Positions 1 through 9,271 of a DNA stretch of 64,000 nucleotides are shown piece after piece (position 1 is the stretch's first letter; each line of letters begins with the position of its first letter). The position numbers and the translations under genes were made by a program. The notes under the pieces were generated by a model, which worked only from the letters and a program-made list of their open reading frames with translations, searched no databases and had not been told where the DNA came from. Source of the DNA: Nitrosarchaeum sp. (GTDB lineage: Archaea > Thermoproteota > Nitrososphaeria > Nitrososphaerales > Nitrosopumilaceae); the NCBI GenBank assembly GCA_021414105.1, contig JAIOPB010000034.1:18588-82587 (forward strand), read 5' to 3'.

Positions 1-109
1 CTAATTTTGAGTTACCAACAACTACAGTCTCATACATTTTTGCATCAGACATTCCATCAGCCTTAACTGCTGGACCGCTTACCCAAACAATTCTACCTTT
101 AGCTGCCAT
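1..109 (-). CDS. atpA: A-type ATP synthase subunit A, N-terminus (partial)
   Basis: Catalytic A subunit of the archaeal rotary ATP synthase, cut by the window edge after 36 residues. The visible start reads [17 protein letters not shown], the usual first beta strand and 'GPAV' turn of the A subunit. The nucleotide-binding domain is outside the window. The ATG begins one base after the TGA stop of the upstream E-subunit gene, so the two are co-transcribed and probably translationally coupled. The call rests on a short stretch plus gene order. Confidence 0.85.
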   Translation of the reverse strand, partial: MAAKGRIVWVSGPAVKADGMSDAKMYETVVVGNSKL

Positions 110-110
110 A

Positions 111-707
111 TCAATTACCTACCCCGAATTTGGTGGCAATTTCTTTCCTTATTAAAGGCTTCAGACGTTGAATTCTTGCATCTAGAGTATTATCAAATTT
201 CATTGCACCGTCTTTGGATTTTACTACAACACCACCTAGACAATTAATGGTTTGAGAAGATAATTCGGCACCAGGATATTTAGATAATAAAGATTGTACC
301 AGATCTTTATCTTTGGAATTAGTACTAACTATTACTTTAGTTGTAGATAAAATTTTAGTGGATTCATCCAATAGAGTTTTCATTAAATTAGAATAATCAG
401 CACTGCGATTTGTATTTGCAATTTGTTCTAGTGCTTTTGTAAAAACTTTGTCGATTGCTATTTCTAATGTTAAAAGCTGTTTATTTCTTACCTCAAGGTC
501 GGAGCTTCCAATGATCTGTTTTTCGATCTTATCTGCTTCTTTTTTACCATCTGAAATAATTTTATCAAATTCTTGTTCAAGTTTAGGAATTGAATCATCT
601 AGTGTTTGTTTAGCGTCTGAAAATGAATTTTCGAGGTTTACAAGGATTTCTTTTTCTGTTTTTTCTAGAATTTTATCAATAGATTTGGCTAATAAAGAGT
701 CAGTCAA
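111..707 (-). CDS. atpE: A-type ATP synthase subunit E (peripheral stalk)
   Basis: A 198-residue protein, the normal length for the E subunit, which forms the peripheral stalk holding the A3B3 head to the membrane motor. The first ~90 residues are highly charged and helical (many K, E, D, few prolines), as expected for the stalk coiled coil. The C-terminal half is a mixed alpha/beta domain with a typical '[10 protein letters not shown]' strand-turn near residues 158-167. It lies directly upstream of atpA and faces away from atpI, leaving a 145 bp AT-rich gap that probably holds two divergent promoters. Confidence 0.9.
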   Translation of the reverse strand: MTDSLLAKSIDKILEKTEKEILVNLENSFSDAKQTLDDSIPKLEQEFDKIISDGKKEADKIEKQIIGSSDLEVRNKQLLTLEIAIDKVFTKALEQIANTNRSADYSNLMKTLLDESTKILSTTKVIVSTNSKDKDLVQSLLSKYPGAELSSQTINCLGGVVVKSKDGAMKFDNTLDARIQRLKPLIRKEIATKFGVGN

Positions 708-852
708 TATGAGGCGTAAATTAATTATAGATTTTAATGTTGTGAAGTTAATGAAATATTTTTTAGTCTTATTTAATATTAGAAATAATTTGTGAATATC
801 TATTGAAATTATTGATTTGAACGTAGAAAGATATTAAAACGTAGTAATAGTC

Positions 853-2961
853 TTGGAAAACGTGACTGTTGCAGAACTTCTAATTGGAAGTGTTATACTT
901 CCAAGAATTGAATCACCAAAAGCGATATCACGTCTTGCAGAATTTGAGTGGTTTCATAAATTGGATATGCAAAATGAGACTTTAACTCCTGAAGTTGATG
1001 ATCTTCTTCTTAGAGCACAAAAGGTACATCAATTCATTGAAGAAATAATCAAAGGATTGGGAATTCCTCTGCGGGTTGGAATAATGGAGATCCTTTTCAA
1101 AGGTACCGTGTTTAAAAAGAAAAAATATGAGATTGATGAAATTGAGAATATGATTACTGATCTGGAGAAAACTCCAGATATAATTAATAAAGCAGCAACA
1201 ATGTTGGAAGAAAATGCAAATATCAATCGCTCCTTAGAAGAATACAGGACACTAAAGGATGCATTAAAAGTTGCAAACAAGTTGAATGTAGATCTAAGCA
1301 ATTTTGGTCTAATGAATCATTTTTACACCAACCTATTTGTGATTAATTCTTCTGATTATGGTGAAATTGAACGAACGTTGGAGAATATACCAATTTTTAA
1401 GTATGATTTAGAATCGAAAGAAAAATTAGCTATCATAATAATATCGGATTCAGATGATTCAGTTAAAATTCTCAAAATAATGCGATCTTTCAATTCCAAT
1501 CCTTTTAGTATTCCTAAAGGATTTCCACAGATTCCAAGTGAAGCATATTCTTTAGCAGAATCAAAAATAAAAGAGCTTTCAGATAAACAGAAATCAATTT
1601 CAAAAGAAATTTCTGCCATTACACACAAAGTTCGCGGTGAAATTCTAGCAATACACGAAAATGCTTTTGTAGTAAAAGAGGTTCTTGAAACATTACGTAA
1701 GCCAGGTGGTACTAAAAATTTTGCAGTTATACAAGGATTTATTCCAAAAAAAATGGAAAAAAAATTCAAACAAATAACTAACCAATGGACATCAATAACT
1801 GAAGAAGTAAAAGTTCAAGAAATTTCTACAGAACCCCCTACTCATTTAGACAATCCCAGATGGGTTAAAACATTTGAAGTAATTACTGACAGTCAAGGAA
1901 TTCCTAAACGGGGGGAATTTGATCCAACATGGATGATTGCACTTATGTGGCCTATCTTTTATGGATTAATGTTTGCAGATTTAGGTCATGGATCATTATT
2001 AATGGGATTAGGTCTCTTATTCAAGTTCAAGGGACAAGGAAATCTTTCAAGATGGGGAATGTTGCTGGCCATATCTGGTGGTGCAGGTGCGATTGCAGGA
2101 ATTTTTCAGGGCGAAGCATTTGGTTTTCATCTAGAACACTTTGTAGTGTTTGAATCCTTGTTGCAGGAAGGAGGTCCACTTCATTCAATTGATTGGTTGA
2201 TAGGTGCAATCAGTGTAGCAGAACTAACATTTGATCAAGTAATCATGATTCTTAAAGTATCAATTTTCTTAGGAGTTGTTCATTTAGGATGGGCTTTCAT
2301 TCTACGTATCCATAATTATTGGAGAACTGGTGACAAAGATACAATGATTTTTGAAGCTATTCCCAATTTATTCATGTGGTTAGGGGTATTTGCAGTAATG
2401 ATGGGAGCAATAGGTTCTGGATATGATGTTATGAACATGTATTCTAAAATTCATACAGAGGCGGTTCCATGGATTACTGTAATTGTTGGAGACTGGGTAG
2501 TTGTTTGGTTGGTTGTCAGAGTTGCAGTGATTGTCGTAATTGCATCTATGGTAATGATGATAATTGGTGGACTAAAACATAACAAAAAACATCCAGATGC
2601 TGGAGGAGATATGGTAAGTGTGATAATGGAAGTTTTCCTTGGAAAATCAATTGAATGTTTGGCACATACTATCAGTTATGCTCGAATAGGAATTATGCTA
2701 CTAGTCCATGCAGCATTATTACTTACGGTTAACAAAGCCTATGAATCTATGGGTGGACTTGATTCTCCAACTGCACTTGTACTTATTGTCGGTGGACAAA
2801 TAGGAATTATGATGATCGAAGGTTTGATTGTTTACATTCAGTCTCTTAGACTTCACCTTTATGAATTCTTTACAAAATGGTATTATGGAGGTTCACAGCC
2901 ATTCAAACAACTAGTTCCAGAGATGGTCTATAATTCATTTTCGTGGAAGAATAAAAAATAA
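853..2961 (+). CDS. atpI: A-type ATP synthase subunit I (a-subunit homologue)
   Basis: A 702-residue membrane subunit that forms the proton or sodium half-channel against the c-ring. The N-terminal ~350 residues are soluble and helical. From about residue 365 there are seven or eight hydrophobic segments, beginning at 'WMIALMWPIFYGLMFADLGH', a family hallmark. The conserved arginine of the a/I family is in SYARIG, R611 by count, within a membrane helix. The start is TTG at 853; there is no earlier in-frame ATG. The gene faces away from atpE-atpA, so the ATP synthase genes are split into more than one transcript here, with atpC a further 3.4 kb away. Confidence 0.95.
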   Translation: MENVTVAELLIGSVILPRIESPKAISRLAEFEWFHKLDMQNETLTPEVDDLLLRAQKVHQFIEEIIKGLGIPLRVGIMEILFKGTVFKKKKYEIDEIENMITDLEKTPDIINKAATMLEENANINRSLEEYRTLKDALKVANKLNVDLSNFGLMNHFYTNLFVINSSDYGEIERTLENIPIFKYDLESKEKLAIIIISDSDDSVKILKIMRSFNSNPFSIPKGFPQIPSEAYSLAESKIKELSDKQKSISKEISAITHKVRGEILAIHENAFVVKEVLETLRKPGGTKNFAVIQGFIPKKMEKKFKQITNQWTSITEEVKVQEISTEPPTHLDNPRWVKTFEVITDSQGIPKRGEFDPTWMIALMWPIFYGLMFADLGHGSLLMGLGLLFKFKGQGNLSRWGMLLAISGGAGAIAGIFQGEAFGFHLEHFVVFESLLQEGGPLHSIDWLIGAISVAELTFDQVIMILKVSIFLGVVHLGWAFILRIHNYWRTGDKDTMIFEAIPNLFMWLGVFAVMMGAIGSGYDVMNMYSKIHTEAVPWITVIVGDWVVVWLVVRVAVIVVIASMVMMIIGGLKHNKKHPDAGGDMVSVIMEVFLGKSIECLAHTISYARIGIMLLVHAALLLTVNKAYESMGGLDSPTALVLIVGGQIGIMMIEGLIVYIQSLRLHLYEFFTKWYYGGSQPFKQLVPEMVYNSFSWKNKK

Positions 2962-2999
2962 CAAAATTTCTACAAGTTAACAAATAATACCAAGTGTAA

Positions 3000-3098
3000 A
3001 TGACACTGAACATGTCAAAAGAATTTGTGATAACACTAGTTCCAGCACTTATTATGCTTGGATTTGCTATTTTTGCAATAATAAAAATCAGTTCTTAG
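3000..3098 (+). CDS. Small single-pass membrane peptide
   Basis: A 32-residue ORF (28 residues if the in-frame ATG at 3012 is used) 38 bases after atpI on the same strand. From FVITLVPALIMLGFAIFAII onward it is one long hydrophobic helix ending in a short polar tail. I do not recognise the family. Position and strand suggest co-transcription with atpI. The coding call rests on the clean membrane-helix pattern and location only. Confidence 0.45.
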   Translation: MTLNMSKEFVITLVPALIMLGFAIFAIIKISS

Positions 3099-3151
3099 TT
3101 TTTGCTAGTTTTATGCAACCAAAAAATTCAACCATAATTTGGAATACAAAA

Positions 3152-3931
3152 TTAATTATTTTCTATTGGCAGATCTAATTTATTTCCCCACTCTCCCCAT
3201 GAACCTAGATATACACGCACGTTTTCAAAACCAAGTTTTTTTAATATAAGAAAGGTGTTAGCAGCACGATATGCTCCTTGACAATAAGTTACAATTTCAG
3301 AGTTTTTTGGGATATCATATAATTTTGATAATTCCTCATCATTTTTGAAAGTCCCATCTTCATTGAGATTAAGATTCCAATCTATGTTTGTAGCATGTGG
3401 AATATGACCTGCTTGAGCTGCTCGGTTTACATTTCCATTGAATTCGCCTTGTGATCTTGCATCAAGTATTTTGAGATGATCAAGATTATCTTTTAGATAT
3501 TCAAATCCAGAAATTATTTCTGGATTAATTTTTCCAGAAAACTTAGCAGGTTTGAACCCATTTGATTTTGTTTCTAGTGGAAGATTTTCTTGTTTCCATT
3601 TTTTCATTCCTCCATCTAATATAGATACATCTGGATGTGAAAAATACATCAACATCCAAACACCTCTTGCAGCTAGCATGCCAGAGATCCCATCATAAAA
3701 TACAACTTTTTTTTCTGGCGTAATTCCAACAAATGAAAAAAGCATTTCAGTTTGTCTGTTAAAATTTTCAATTCCTTCCTTAGTTGTATCAATCCAATGA
3801 AATGCAAACAGATCTAAATTTACAGCCCCAGGAATATGACTTTCTGAGTATTCCTTGAAAGAACGTGTATCAATTATTACAATATTAGAGTCATATAGGA
3901 TTGAATTGAGATTTGTTGTAGAAATGATCAT
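3152..3931 (-). CDS. Thiosulfate/3-mercaptopyruvate sulfurtransferase (tandem rhodanese)
   Basis: A 259-residue two-domain rhodanese that moves sulfane sulfur from a donor such as thiosulfate or mercaptopyruvate to an acceptor thiol. Domain 1 (about 1-125) has the structural motifs 'IIDTRSFKEYSESHIPGA' and 'LDGGMKKWK' but no active-site Cys. Domain 2 carries the catalytic loop CQGAYR with Cys at about 217, preceded by 'ILDARSQGEF' and 'GHIPHA'. This inactive/active domain order is standard. I chose the ATG at 3931 over an in-frame TTG two codons upstream. Its neighbours, small peptide and amt, do not reveal its pathway. Confidence 0.88.
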   Translation of the reverse strand: MIISTTNLNSILYDSNIVIIDTRSFKEYSESHIPGAVNLDLFAFHWIDTTKEGIENFNRQTEMLFSFVGITPEKKVVFYDGISGMLAARGVWMLMYFSHPDVSILDGGMKKWKQENLPLETKSNGFKPAKFSGKINPEIISGFEYLKDNLDHLKILDARSQGEFNGNVNRAAQAGHIPHATNIDWNLNLNEDGTFKNDEELSKLYDIPKNSEIVTYCQGAYRAANTFLILKKLGFENVRVYLGSWGEWGNKLDLPIENN

Positions 3932-4002
3932 AATCAAATAAAAGATAACAAATGTAAATCTATTTGGTTTGAATAATAAAAAGAAAAGAAAAGGATTTTT
4001 CC

Positions 4003-5547
4003 TTATTCGTTAACGTATGCTCTTTCTCCGTGCTGTGCCAAATCAAGACCAATCTCCTCTTCTTTAGGAGTGACTCTGATTCCGCCAGGCCAAACGGCAT
4101 CCATTATTTTGAGGATTACAATTGTAACACCAAATGCATAGCCTATTGATATAGCTGCAGCAATGATGTTGATTGCTTGCTGTTCCATTCCTTCTGCAGT
4201 ACCAGTCCATGCACCAATACCGTCACCGGTATCCCAAATGTGTGGACTAGCTAATGTACCAGTCAAAACTGCACCTGTAAGACCACCCATTCCGTGTACT
4301 CCCCATACATCTAATGCGTCGTCCCATTTGCGTGCGTTCTTGAATGATACACATGCATAACAAACTGTTCCAGCTGCAATGCCAATTATAATCGAAGCCA
4401 TTGGACCAACCCAACCTGAAGCTGGAGTGATTGCTACCAATCCTGCTACTGCACCTGATGCAGCTCCTACAACACTTGGCTTTCCTGTATGTGCCCATGA
4501 CATCAAGACCCAAGTGAGAGCAGCCATACCTGTTGCTGTATTTGTAACAGTCCATGCGCTTACGGCAATGCCATCTACACCTACTTCACTTCCTGCGTTA
4601 AAACCAAACCATCCAAACCAGAGCAATGATGCTCCTAGTATTACCATTGGAATGTTGTGTGGTTCCATTGGCACCTTACCAAATCCAAGTCTTCTACCAA
4701 GGACTAAGGCACCTGCTAATGCAGAAAATCCAGAAGTAATGTGTACTACAGTACCACCAGCAAAGTCTAATCCGTATGACGGAGATAGGTCAGGATTAAG
4801 ATCTATTGCGCCTCCTCCAATGTAACCGCCGCCCCAAACCCAGTGTGCAACTGGATCGTAAACGAAGGTAGCCCATAGGAGTATGAAGATTATCAATGCG
4901 CTGAACTTAATTCTGTCAATTAATCCACCAATGATTAGAGCTGGTGTAATAATTGCGAATGTTGCCTGGAACATGGCAAATAATTGATGTGAAACTCCTC
5001 CTGTCCAATTGTCGCTACATACTTCACCTGGTGCCGCTGTAAATCTTGTATCAGAACAAGTAGTTGGTGCCCCTAGTGGAGCGTGAGGTGAAACCTCATT
5101 AAATCCAACATATTCAAGCGAACCCATGTACATGTTTGCATCACTATCAATTGGACCAAATGCTAGAGAGTATCCCCATAGAACCCATTGTACTGATATT
5201 AAGCCCATAACAATTATGGTCATACCAAGTACGTTGACGACGTTCTTTGATCTGGCTAAACCGCCATAAAAGAACCCGACTCCGGGTGTCATGATGAGTA
5301 CCAGTGATGTAGCTGTTAGCATCCATGCTGAAGCACCTGTATCAATTTTACAAGCCAACATGTTGCCTTCACCATCATCGTACCAACATTCGTTAGGATT
5401 GCCAGTGTAAATTCCACTAGTTCCTGCAACGTATCCGTCCATACCATCATTAACACTTTGTGCAAATGTCTGTGACATTGCACTTGTTGCTGTAATGGCT
5501 ACTGTGATCACAAGTAATAGAGCATACTTGCGATTCCTAGAATTCAT
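4003..5547 (-). CDS. amt: Ammonium transporter (Amt family)
   Basis: A 514-residue Amt/Mep/Rh transporter, which in an ammonia oxidiser supplies ammonium to the cell. An N-terminal signal-like helix ends near 'SQTFAQS'. It is followed by an extended external loop with Cys residues and then about 11 membrane helices. The family motif 'GVGFFYGGLARSKN' is present. The twin pore histidines sit in GTVVHITSG (about residue 268) and WGVHGMGG (about residue 416). The C-terminal tail lacks an obvious extra domain. A TATA-like element 22-29 bases upstream of the ATG suggests a leaderless mRNA. Neighbouring genes are unrelated, and I see no GlnK gene next to it. Confidence 0.96.
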   Translation of the reverse strand: MNSRNRKYALLLVITVAITATSAMSQTFAQSVNDGMDGYVAGTSGIYTGNPNECWYDDGEGNMLACKIDTGASAWMLTATSLVLIMTPGVGFFYGGLARSKNVVNVLGMTIIVMGLISVQWVLWGYSLAFGPIDSDANMYMGSLEYVGFNEVSPHAPLGAPTTCSDTRFTAAPGEVCSDNWTGGVSHQLFAMFQATFAIITPALIIGGLIDRIKFSALIIFILLWATFVYDPVAHWVWGGGYIGGGAIDLNPDLSPSYGLDFAGGTVVHITSGFSALAGALVLGRRLGFGKVPMEPHNIPMVILGASLLWFGWFGFNAGSEVGVDGIAVSAWTVTNTATGMAALTWVLMSWAHTGKPSVVGAASGAVAGLVAITPASGWVGPMASIIIGIAAGTVCYACVSFKNARKWDDALDVWGVHGMGGLTGAVLTGTLASPHIWDTGDGIGAWTGTAEGMEQQAINIIAAAISIGYAFGVTIVILKIMDAVWPGGIRVTPKEEEIGLDLAQHGERAYVNE

Positions 5548-5580
5548 TAAATTTATCGAAATTGAAAATTATTTAAGGGT
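5548..5580 (-). promoter_or_regulatory. Probable promoter of amt
   Basis: On the minus strand, TTAAATAA lies at 5569-5576, 22-29 bases before the amt ATG. That is the normal spacing of an archaeal TATA box to a transcription start placed at the start codon. No Shine-Dalgarno sequence is seen. Confidence 0.5.
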
Positions 5581-5681
5581 TGAAGACGCAAAAACTGGAA
5601 AAAAGATAAATTATTATATTTTAGGTTATTCTGATATTATCATAGAAAATGAAAATAATGTCATGTGGAGTTTAAATAAAG

Positions 5682-6341
5682 ATGGGATCAGATACAAAGC
5701 TCTCCATTTTTGATACATTTAAGATAAAAGGAGAACTTACAGGAGAAGCTAATAGACAACGAGCAATTATCACAATATTGGCTAGTAATGCTAATCCAGC
5801 AGAAAGAACAAGAACAGGAATTTCTCAAAGTATTGCAAAGAGACACGGCATTGCCTGGAAAAATATCTATTCCGGAATTTTTCGAGATCTAGATGAAATT
5901 TTGATTCCTTTGGAAATTGCTGAAGAAGCTGGAAGATTACCTCTTAAACGTGGTCCAAAAGCGCTTCAAGAAAAGGGAATTCCATATTATCATCTAACAA
6001 AAAAAGGAATACTGGTTGCATTATCGATAAGTGAGGTCAAAGATAGAGGAAAGTTACTAGAAAAGATTTTTTCACAATCAGATTCAAAGGAAAAAGAGTA
6101 TGAAAGAATCATTAAAAGTCTATCAGATGCTAGTCCAAATTTTACATATTCAATTTTTCAAAAATATGTCAAGGCATTTTGTGATAATAAGATCAAAGAT
6201 TTACTTCCATTTGATCTCTCAAAACTTAAGGATATTTCTGACGAGTCTTTAATAATTCAAAAGGAAATTTTGGAGGCTTTTTTGAAACTATCAAAGCAAG
6301 ATAAAGAAGAAGCAATTAGATTTCTCAATGAAATTACTTAA
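5682..6341 (+). CDS. Conserved hypothetical, probable winged-helix DNA-binding protein
   Basis: A 219-residue soluble protein. Residues ~20-110 look like a winged helix: 'QRAIITILASNAN', then 'GISQSIAKRHGIAWKNIYSGIFRDL' as a possible recognition helix, then 'PYYHLTKKGILVAL', a typical wing of MarR/PadR-like folds. The C-terminal half is helical and charged, without catalytic motifs. It lies between amt (divergent) and atpC. Regulation of amt would be a natural guess from the divergent arrangement, but nothing in the sequence proves it. Confidence 0.55.
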   Translation: MGSDTKLSIFDTFKIKGELTGEANRQRAIITILASNANPAERTRTGISQSIAKRHGIAWKNIYSGIFRDLDEILIPLEIAEEAGRLPLKRGPKALQEKGIPYYHLTKKGILVALSISEVKDRGKLLEKIFSQSDSKEKEYERIIKSLSDASPNFTYSIFQKYVKAFCDNKIKDLLPFDLSKLKDISDESLIIQKEILEAFLKLSKQDKEEAIRFLNEIT

Positions 6342-6405
6342 AATATCATGTTTTTAGAAGAGAACGCCAAACATTAAAATCGGTTATCTGCTGAGATTTA
6401 TCTAA

Positions 6406-7443
6406 ATGGGTGGATCAAAAAACGTCTATGCCTCTGTAAAATCATACAGTAAACGAGGTAAATTATTAAAAAGATCTGATTTCCAAACACTAGCAGAATC
6501 AAGAGATCTTGATGAATTATTGACTAGGATCAAAAATACAATTTATGGTGATTCTATAGTAGAGGTACAAAAACCATATACCTCACAAGGTATTGAATCG
6601 GCTCTAAGAAGTCATCTGGCAGATACACATTATTCCATTGCAAAATCAGTAGGCAATTCTGGTGTTTTAGACGCATATTATATGAGATTCATTGTTTCTA
6701 ATTTGAAAACAATTCTGAAAGGAAAAGTGTTAGGAAAGTCCCAAGAAGAAATTGAAACTCACATAAATCTTCATGCTGAGGAATTAATCAAACAAAGAGA
6801 TATTGTAATCAAGGCATTAGTTGCAAAAGATCTTGAAGAAGCAGTTGCAAGCTTGAGTTCAGTAGAGTTTAGCGAAGAGATCGTAAAGGCTGTAGCATTA
6901 TACAATGATAAAAAAAATCTACAAATTTTTGATACATATTTTGATAAAATTTTATATCAACATTTAGCTAGTTCAATGAAAAGTTATGCAGATAATGATG
7001 CGACCAAAGTGGTTGGAATGGATGTTGATTTTTACAATATTCTAAGTGTAATTAGAGGAAAATTCTGGGGATTGCAGGAAGACCAAATTCAAGACTTGAT
7101 TGTTGCTCAAACTCCAACTGCCAAAGATCTACTTGGAAAAATGATAGCAGCCCCAACAATAAGAGATGCATTCAATGAATTGTCCAATACAAAATACAAA
7201 AATTTGATCCCTCAGACTGAAAATGAATTAGATGCAATTGCTGAATTTGAAAGAGCCTTTGAAATGGAAATTTACCAAACAGCATTAAGATCTTTTACGA
7301 AAATGTTTAGCTTTGCAACAATTGTAGGAATTACTAAATTAACTTCATTTGAAGTCAGAAATTTGGCAGCCATTGCATTTGCAGTTGAGCAAAAAATACC
7401 AACGGAAATCACCATGTCAAAGTTAATTCTGGAAGAAGAATAA
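6406..7443 (+). CDS. atpC: A-type ATP synthase subunit C
   Basis: A 345-residue homologue of V-ATPase subunit d. It is a funnel-shaped, all-helical protein that couples the central stalk to the c-ring. It opens with 'YASVKSYSKRGKLLKRSDF' and has the repeated three-helix architecture with 'YYMRFIVSNLKTILKG' (~100) and 'DVDFYNILSVIRGKFWG' (~205), which match the family's repeats. Length is normal. It follows the helix-turn-helix gene by 64 bases on the same strand and is followed after 9 bases by a small membrane protein, so it may be part of a short operon apart from atpE-atpA. Confidence 0.92.
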   Translation: MGGSKNVYASVKSYSKRGKLLKRSDFQTLAESRDLDELLTRIKNTIYGDSIVEVQKPYTSQGIESALRSHLADTHYSIAKSVGNSGVLDAYYMRFIVSNLKTILKGKVLGKSQEEIETHINLHAEELIKQRDIVIKALVAKDLEEAVASLSSVEFSEEIVKAVALYNDKKNLQIFDTYFDKILYQHLASSMKSYADNDATKVVGMDVDFYNILSVIRGKFWGLQEDQIQDLIVAQTPTAKDLLGKMIAAPTIRDAFNELSNTKYKNLIPQTENELDAIAEFERAFEMEIYQTALRSFTKMFSFATIVGITKLTSFEVRNLAAIAFAVEQKIPTEITMSKLILEEE

Positions 7444-7452
7444 AATTCTAAA

Positions 7453-7689
7453 ATGATCAGATTTCCAAAGAAAAAAACTAGAATTTCTACAGAGATTGTG
7501 ACTAAGACAATTTGGGTTAGTACATTTTTGGCTATGATTCTATCATTACCTCCGTTGGGATTATTTCTTGGAATCTATTTTCTAACAGGAAATCTCATAA
7601 TAGGTGCAATTGTAGGTTTTGGAGTTCATATTGTCATATTAGTATTTTCAAGTAAAATTTCAAAATTTCTGACTAATATTATGAGTTAA
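7453..7689 (+). CDS. Small membrane protein, two helices
   Basis: A 78-residue protein with two hydrophobic segments (about 23-45 and 49-67) joined by a short turn, and basic ends. It begins 9 bases after the stop of atpC and precedes a Cas4-like gene by 31 bases, so it is probably in the same transcript. No motif identifies a function. A role in ATP synthase assembly is possible from position only. Confidence 0.55.
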   Translation: MIRFPKKKTRISTEIVTKTIWVSTFLAMILSLPPLGLFLGIYFLTGNLIIGAIVGFGVHIVILVFSSKISKFLTNIMS

Positions 7690-7720
7690 TCTATAAGGAT
7701 GGATTGTTAAGTGATTTATC

Positions 7721-8365
7721 ATGATGGGTGATAGAGATTTTCGAAGTATAGTAAAAAATGCAGTAGACTCTATTGGAAGGGAATTAGAAATTGAAATTGA
7801 TGCAAAGGACATCAAAACTATTCATCTCAAAGAAGCGGTTCAATGTCTAAGACGCTCATATTATGATAGAGTAGATCCCAAAGAAGTTGAAAGGAGAGGT
7901 TTTAATGATCTTCTTGCTGGCATGCTTAGAAAATTACAATATGGTAGTAACCCAAAAGAATTTGCAATTGATGATATCAAATTAAAAGGACATGCAGATA
8001 TGATTGCAGATGATTCTATTGTTTTGTTTAGACCTGCCAATACTATTCTAGAAACACCTCTAGCAAATGATCTACTTTACCTTAATGCGTGCATGTGGAT
8101 TTATGATAAAAAAGATGGAATAATTATTTACATTACTGGAAATAAGGAAGAAACTATGTTTTCACTAACACGGGATAAAAAAATGTTTGAAGAAGTTATT
8201 AGAAGAGTCAGAGTACTAAGTGATCTTCTTAAAGAACAAAAAACACCAATTTTAGAGCCATCTAATGATTGCACTGATTGTCAATACTATCAAAGATGCT
8301 TTATCACAAAGAAAAATGCCAAACAGGTGTCATTATCTGAAATGCTAGGCCTAAGCAAAGACTAG
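7721..8365 (+). CDS. Cas4-like / PD-(D/E)XK fold protein, probably without nuclease activity
   Basis: A 214-residue protein with the cysteine layout of Cas4 and AddB nucleases. C42 lies in 'AVQCLRRSYYDR', and C184, C187 and C193 lie in CTDCQYYQRC. That spacing (C ... CxxC-x5-C) binds a 4Fe-4S cluster. The first acidic residue of the nuclease motif is visible as D93 in 'KGHADMI'. However, the following strand, where Cas4 has an E/D-x-K, reads 'IVLFRPANTI', so the catalytic Lys and its acidic partner appear to be missing. No other cas gene or CRISPR array is near. It could be an iron-sulfur DNA-binding or repair protein. Confidence 0.6.
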   Translation: MMGDRDFRSIVKNAVDSIGRELEIEIDAKDIKTIHLKEAVQCLRRSYYDRVDPKEVERRGFNDLLAGMLRKLQYGSNPKEFAIDDIKLKGHADMIADDSIVLFRPANTILETPLANDLLYLNACMWIYDKKDGIIIYITGNKEETMFSLTRDKKMFEEVIRRVRVLSDLLKEQKTPILEPSNDCTDCQYYQRCFITKKNAKQVSLSEMLGLSKD

Positions 8366-8407
8366 TAAGATAAATGAAAAATATTGTAAAGGAATAACTT
8401 CCTTTGA

Positions 8408-8518
8408 TTAATCTAGTGGTTCTGGATGTCCTTTACCACGAAGTGCAAAACACACAACTGCTAGTGCAATTGCTACTCCTATTGCTGAGCCATATGCGGC
8501 TATTCCTGCTTCTGCCAT
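8408..8518 (-). CDS. Small single-pass membrane peptide (36 aa)
   Basis: ATG at 8518, stop at 8408. The product starts MAEAGIAAYG, has one Ala/Gly/Val-rich helix (about residues 5-26) and ends with a polar 'RGKGHPEPLD' tail. A good TATA box lies 25-32 bases upstream, which supports real expression. It resembles small accessory subunits of membrane complexes in style, but I cannot assign a family. It is too short to be the ATP synthase proteolipid, which has two helices. Confidence 0.55.
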   Translation of the reverse strand: MAEAGIAAYGSAIGVAIALAVVCFALRGKGHPEPLD

Positions 8519-8556
8519 TTGATAAAAACCCACTTCTTGGGCTTTTATAATTTTGT
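8519..8556 (-). promoter_or_regulatory. Promoter of the 36-aa membrane peptide, with a short palindrome
   Basis: A TTTTATAATTTT element at 8543-8554 lies 25-32 bases before the ATG on the minus strand. Between it and the start, CCCA-CTTCT-TGGG (8529-8541) forms a small inverted repeat flanked by A and T runs. This could be an operator or an RNA hairpin at the 5' end. Confidence 0.45.
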
Positions 8557-8633
8557 CAATATTTCTCCCCTAAAAACAAATTATCATAATTTTTAATATT
8601 TATGATACAATAATCAAATTGTGGTGTTTTTAA

Positions 8634-9200
8634 CTATTTTACAAACTCAAAATGAAGTTCATTTTCTTGTCCACTAGTCATTGAGCTTTGATTAAAGAAA
8701 ACGTCTCCACTAACTCGCCATTTTGCAGTATTACTTTCAAGGGCAGACCACAATTCAGGGGTATTGCCGGTATTTTTCAATACTATTTTGTCTTTCAAAA
8801 GAATTGAGTTGTTACCAAGAAGGGTATAGTAATCTGAACCAAACTCTACCATTCCTTCGGGTCTACTACCAATTTGACCACCTGAAATTTGTTTTTCGTT
8901 AGAATATCCAGTTTCAAATAGCTGGTAATCCATAACTTGTACAAGTATAGAACTTGGGTTAGGATTACTAAGTTTGAATGTTAACTCGATTCTAGCATCT
9001 CTTTTAGTAACTTCAATTATTGAAATATCAGCTAATTCAACAGATATTGGTTGGATTTGTTGTGGGACTTTTTCTGATGTTTCTTGATTGACGTCTTTTT
9101 CTGATGTATGACTTACAAAGGATGAATTAGATAAAAGAATCACACCTAAAGCTGCAGCTAATGCAATAATTGCTACAAGAACAAAGATCTTTGAATTCAC
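8634..9200 (-). CDS. Membrane-anchored LEA14-like domain protein
   Basis: A 188-residue protein with an N-terminal signal anchor (about 4-25) and, after a polar linker, an LEA14/WHy-like beta-sandwich from about residue 50. The marks of the fold are 'ARIELTFKLSNPNPSSILVQVMDYQLF' (family pattern 'NP' followed by an alternative-strand tyrosine) and 'MVEFGSDYYTLLGN'. Probably exposed outside the membrane. GTG start at 9200. Two more proteins of the same type lie at 39308 and 45638. Such proteins are common in ammonia-oxidising archaea; function unknown, perhaps envelope or stress-related. Confidence 0.65.
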   Translation of the reverse strand: MNSKIFVLVAIIALAAALGVILLSNSSFVSHTSEKDVNQETSEKVPQQIQPISVELADISIIEVTKRDARIELTFKLSNPNPSSILVQVMDYQLFETGYSNEKQISGGQIGSRPEGMVEFGSDYYTLLGNNSILLKDKIVLKNTGNTPELWSALESNTAKWRVSGDVFFNQSSMTSGQENELHFEFVK

Positions 9201-9271
9201 TAGATTGACTCATTTTTTAGATATCTTAAATGTTGAGATAGTTCTTATAATATTAAAGAGTAAAAACAATC

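Noticed and set aside
4163..4825. Plus-strand open frames inside amt
   Set aside because: Pro/Thr/Ala-rich shadows of the membrane-protein codons on the other strand.
8408..8518. Proteolipid (c/K) subunit of ATP synthase
   Set aside because: Only one membrane helix and 36 residues, without the carboxylate-bearing second helix.
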